This document shows, one piece after another, positions 62,230-64,000 of a DNA stretch of 64,000 bases. This DNA is from Rhodanobacteraceae bacterium (GTDB lineage Bacteria > Pseudomonadota > Gammaproteobacteria > Xanthomonadales > SZUA-5). Position 1 is the stretch's first letter, and each line of letters opens with the position of its first letter. A program made the position numbers and the translations under genes. The notes beneath the pieces were generated by a model. It was not told where the DNA came from, made no database searches, and saw only the letters and a list, made by a program, of their open reading frames with translations. The stretch spans positions 496,001-560,000 of the forward strand of contig JADJPR010000020.1 of NCBI GenBank assembly GCA_016713135.1, in the 5' to 3' direction.

Positions 62230-63594
62230 TCAGGTCGCGCTGGCGGACTGCAGCCGCCGCAGCATCACCGCGAAGCGCCAGTTCATGCCTATCGCGGCCA
62301 TCGTCAGGCCGGCAATGAAGCCCACCCACATGCCAGGGCCGCCCCAGCCCGCCGTGAAGCCGAGCAGCCAGGCCAGCGGGAAGCCGACGCCCCAGTAGGC
62401 GAAGGCGGTGATCAGCATCGGGAACTGGGTGTCCTTGAGCCCGCGCAGCGCGCCGGCGGCGACCACCTGGATCCCGTCGGACAACTGGAAGATGCCGGCG
62501 AGGAACATCAGCTGCACCGCCAGCGGCACCAGCTCCGGCGAATCCGGCGCGTACAGCCGCGTCAGCTGCGCGGCAAACACCAGCATGACGGCCGCGGAAA
62601 AGGCCTGGGTGCCCAGCGCCAGCAGCAGCCCCGCCAGCCCGGCGCGGCGCACACCAAGTACATCGCCCGCGCCGCGCGCGTGCCCCACGCGCACGGTCAC
62701 CGCCTGCGACAGGCCGAGCGGGATCATGAAGGCCACCGAGGCAACGTTGATCGCGATCTGGTGCGCCGCGGCCCAGTCGCCGCCGATCCGTCCCATCAGC
62801 AGCGCGACCACGATGAACAGCCCGCCCTCCATCTGCCAGGCGAAGGCCATCGGCGCGCCGATGGCGAGCAAGGCGCGCAGCGCGGAGCCGTCCGGGCGGT
62901 CGAAGTCGAGGATGCTGCCGAAGCGCTGGAACCAGCTGGCGCGGTGCAGGTACCAGGCGAGCGCGAGGGCCTCGATCCAGAGCACGAGGGCGGTCGCCAG
63001 GCCCAGGCCGAGCGTGCCCATCGGCTTGATCGGACCGAAGCCGAAGGCCAGCGCGATGGCCAGCGGAATCAGCGCAACCAGCCCGACGAAGGACACCACC
63101 ATGCCCGGTTTGGTGCGCCCCAGGCCGTCGGCATAGCCGCGCAGCATGAACATCGCCGCCAGCGCCGGTCCGCCGAAGCCGATCCCGCGCAGGAAGTCGC
63201 GCGCATGTGGATACAGCGCCTCGTCCACCCCGATCAGGCGCAGCACCGGGCCGGCGCCGAAGCACACCAGCATGATGAACAGCCCGAGCCCGAGCACCAG
63301 CCACCAGGCCTGGCGCGCGCGCGGCGCGATCTCGTCGAAACGCTTCGCGCCGAACAGCTGCGCCACCGTGGGCGTGACCGCGCCGAGGATGCCGACCGTC
63401 AGCAGCAGGGTAAAACTGTAGACCGCCGCACCGACCGCGACGCCGCCCAGCGCGGCCGCGCCCAGGCGCCCGGCGACCAGGGTATCGACCACGTTCATGC
63501 CCATCGCCGACAGTTGCGCGACCACCACTGGCGAGGCGAGTTTGATCGTATCGGCAAGGTGCCGGCGATTGCGGTGGTGCTCGGGAACGCTCAT
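62230..63594 (-). CDS. MATE family multidrug/sodium antiporter (NorM-like)
   Basis: A 454-residue inner-membrane exporter with 12 predicted membrane helices in two related halves. The N-terminal half starts with the MATE pattern IKLASPVVVAQLSAMGMNVV and VDTLVAGRLGAAALGGVAVG, and the second half contains DWAAAHQIAINVASVAFMIP, the usual QIAxNxxS motif. It would export cationic drugs using the sodium or proton gradient. ATG 63594 fits the family N-terminus. Confidence 0.92.
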   Translation of the reverse strand: MSVPEHHRNRRHLADTIKLASPVVVAQLSAMGMNVVDTLVAGRLGAAALGGVAVGAAVYSFTLLLTVGILGAVTPTVAQLFGAKRFDEIAPRARQAWWLVLGLGLFIMLVCFGAGPVLRLIGVDEALYPHARDFLRGIGFGGPALAAMFMLRGYADGLGRTKPGMVVSFVGLVALIPLAIALAFGFGPIKPMGTLGLGLATALVLWIEALALAWYLHRASWFQRFGSILDFDRPDGSALRALLAIGAPMAFAWQMEGGLFIVVALLMGRIGGDWAAAHQIAINVASVAFMIPLGLSQAVTVRVGHARGAGDVLGVRRAGLAGLLLALGTQAFSAAVMLVFAAQLTRLYAPDSPELVPLAVQLMFLAGIFQLSDGIQVVAAGALRGLKDTQFPMLITAFAYWGVGFPLAWLLGFTAGWGGPGMWVGFIAGLTMAAIGMNWRFAVMLRRLQSASAT

Positions 63595-63654
63595 GCGCTG
63601 GCGCTGGGGACAGGGCCGGGTATCTTAAGGGGCAGCTCGCACGATGGGGACACG

Positions 63655-64000
63655 ATGACCACTGCACTGGTAACTGGCGCCACCGGCTTCCTGGGCGGCC
63701 ATCTGGTGCAGCAATTGCTGGACCAGGACTACAGCGTGCGCGCGCTGTACCGCACCGAGTCCTCGCTGGCCAGCCTGACGGGCCTGGACATCCAGACCTG
63801 CCGTGGCGACGTCACCGACCCGGACTCGCTGGCATCGGCGCTGCAGGGCCAGGTCGATGTGGTGTTCCACGTCGCGGCGAGCACCGCATCCTGGCGCCCG
63901 CATCACGCGCAGCAGCAGAGGATCAATGTCGACGGCACGCGCAATGTGGTCCAGGCCTGCCTCAAGGCCGGCGTGCGCCGCCTGGTGCACACCTCCAGCG
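63655..64000 (+). CDS. NAD-dependent epimerase/dehydratase (extended SDR), partial
   Basis: The first 115 residues of an extended SDR: MTTALVTGATGFLGGHLVQQ has the TGxxGxxG nucleotide motif, followed by VTDPDSLASALQGQVDVVFH, VAASTAS, and NVDGTRNVVQACLKAGVRRL and VHTSS. The pattern suits the dihydroflavonol-reductase/3-beta-HSD-like group. GGGGA precedes ATG 63655. The gene runs off the right edge of the window. Confidence 0.9.
   Translation, partial: MTTALVTGATGFLGGHLVQQLLDQDYSVRALYRTESSLASLTGLDIQTCRGDVTDPDSLASALQGQVDVVFHVAASTASWRPHHAQQQRINVDGTRNVVQACLKAGVRRLVHTSS

Overview
The window looks like the chromosome of a high-GC gammaproteobacterium, most likely of the order Lysobacterales (Xanthomonadales). 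The reasons are the core gene content (thiG next to trmB, acetoacetyl-CoA synthetase, pteridine reductase), secreted proteins ending in a GFE tail, and many REP-associated (RAYT-type) transposase elements. The taxonomy is inference. No tRNA, rRNA or CRISPR array was recognised.

Region 1 (1-15.3 kb) is ordinary housekeeping and metabolism: a LolA-like secreted protein cut by the left edge, acetoacetyl-CoA synthetase, pteridine reductase, a di-haem peroxidase, an SLC13 permease, TrmB, ThiG, a DUF1993 protein, an Ig-fold protein divergent from an ECF sigma/Ser-Thr kinase pair, and an alcohol dehydrogenase with a LysR regulator. Three families of inverted-repeat intergenic elements sit between these genes.

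Region 2 (15.4-21.3 kb) is a signalling/peptidase cluster: ECF sigma factor, membrane anti-sigma-like protein, small protein, trypsin-like protease, and a TPR-CHAT peptidase gene split by an in-frame amber codon. It is followed by a tandem array of a MITE-like hairpin (21.46-22.01 kb).

Region 3 (22.2-29.9 kb) starts with a striking 17-copy array of a TCGCGA-centred palindrome at 21-22 bp spacing, directly upstream of a WYL-domain regulator. It continues with a decayed DNA methyltransferase and an operon of an SMC/ABC-type ATPase (frameshifted), a winged-helix-like middle protein and a PD-(D/E)XK-like nuclease. This resembles ABC-three-component or restriction-like defence modules.

Region 4 (30-55 kb) is an accessory island. 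At least ten RAYT transposase elements or remnants, all in one orientation, alternate with short unrelated cassettes: a triplicated secreted acidic protein with a fragment of an FMN-dependent hydroxy-acid dehydrogenase, an IS1634-like element with clear ends, a low-GC kinase/unknown/P-loop NTPase operon, a type I restriction-modification scar, a low-GC tubulin/FtsZ-like GTPase with a membrane partner, a class III nucleotide cyclase fused to a Nudix-like domain, a toxin-antitoxin pair, and a 508-residue protein of unknown function. The tubulin and cyclase-Nudix cassettes are the best candidates for an undescribed system.

Region 5 (55-64 kb) returns to ordinary content: a trypsin remnant with a peptidoglycan-binding protein, two large secreted proteins (parallel beta-helix; PD40/c-haem) sharing the GFE tail, a small conserved protein, a MATE exporter and the start of an NAD-dependent epimerase.

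Several genes carry single frameshifts or in-frame stops. Some may be real decay and some may be assembly indels; this cannot be settled from the sequence alone.
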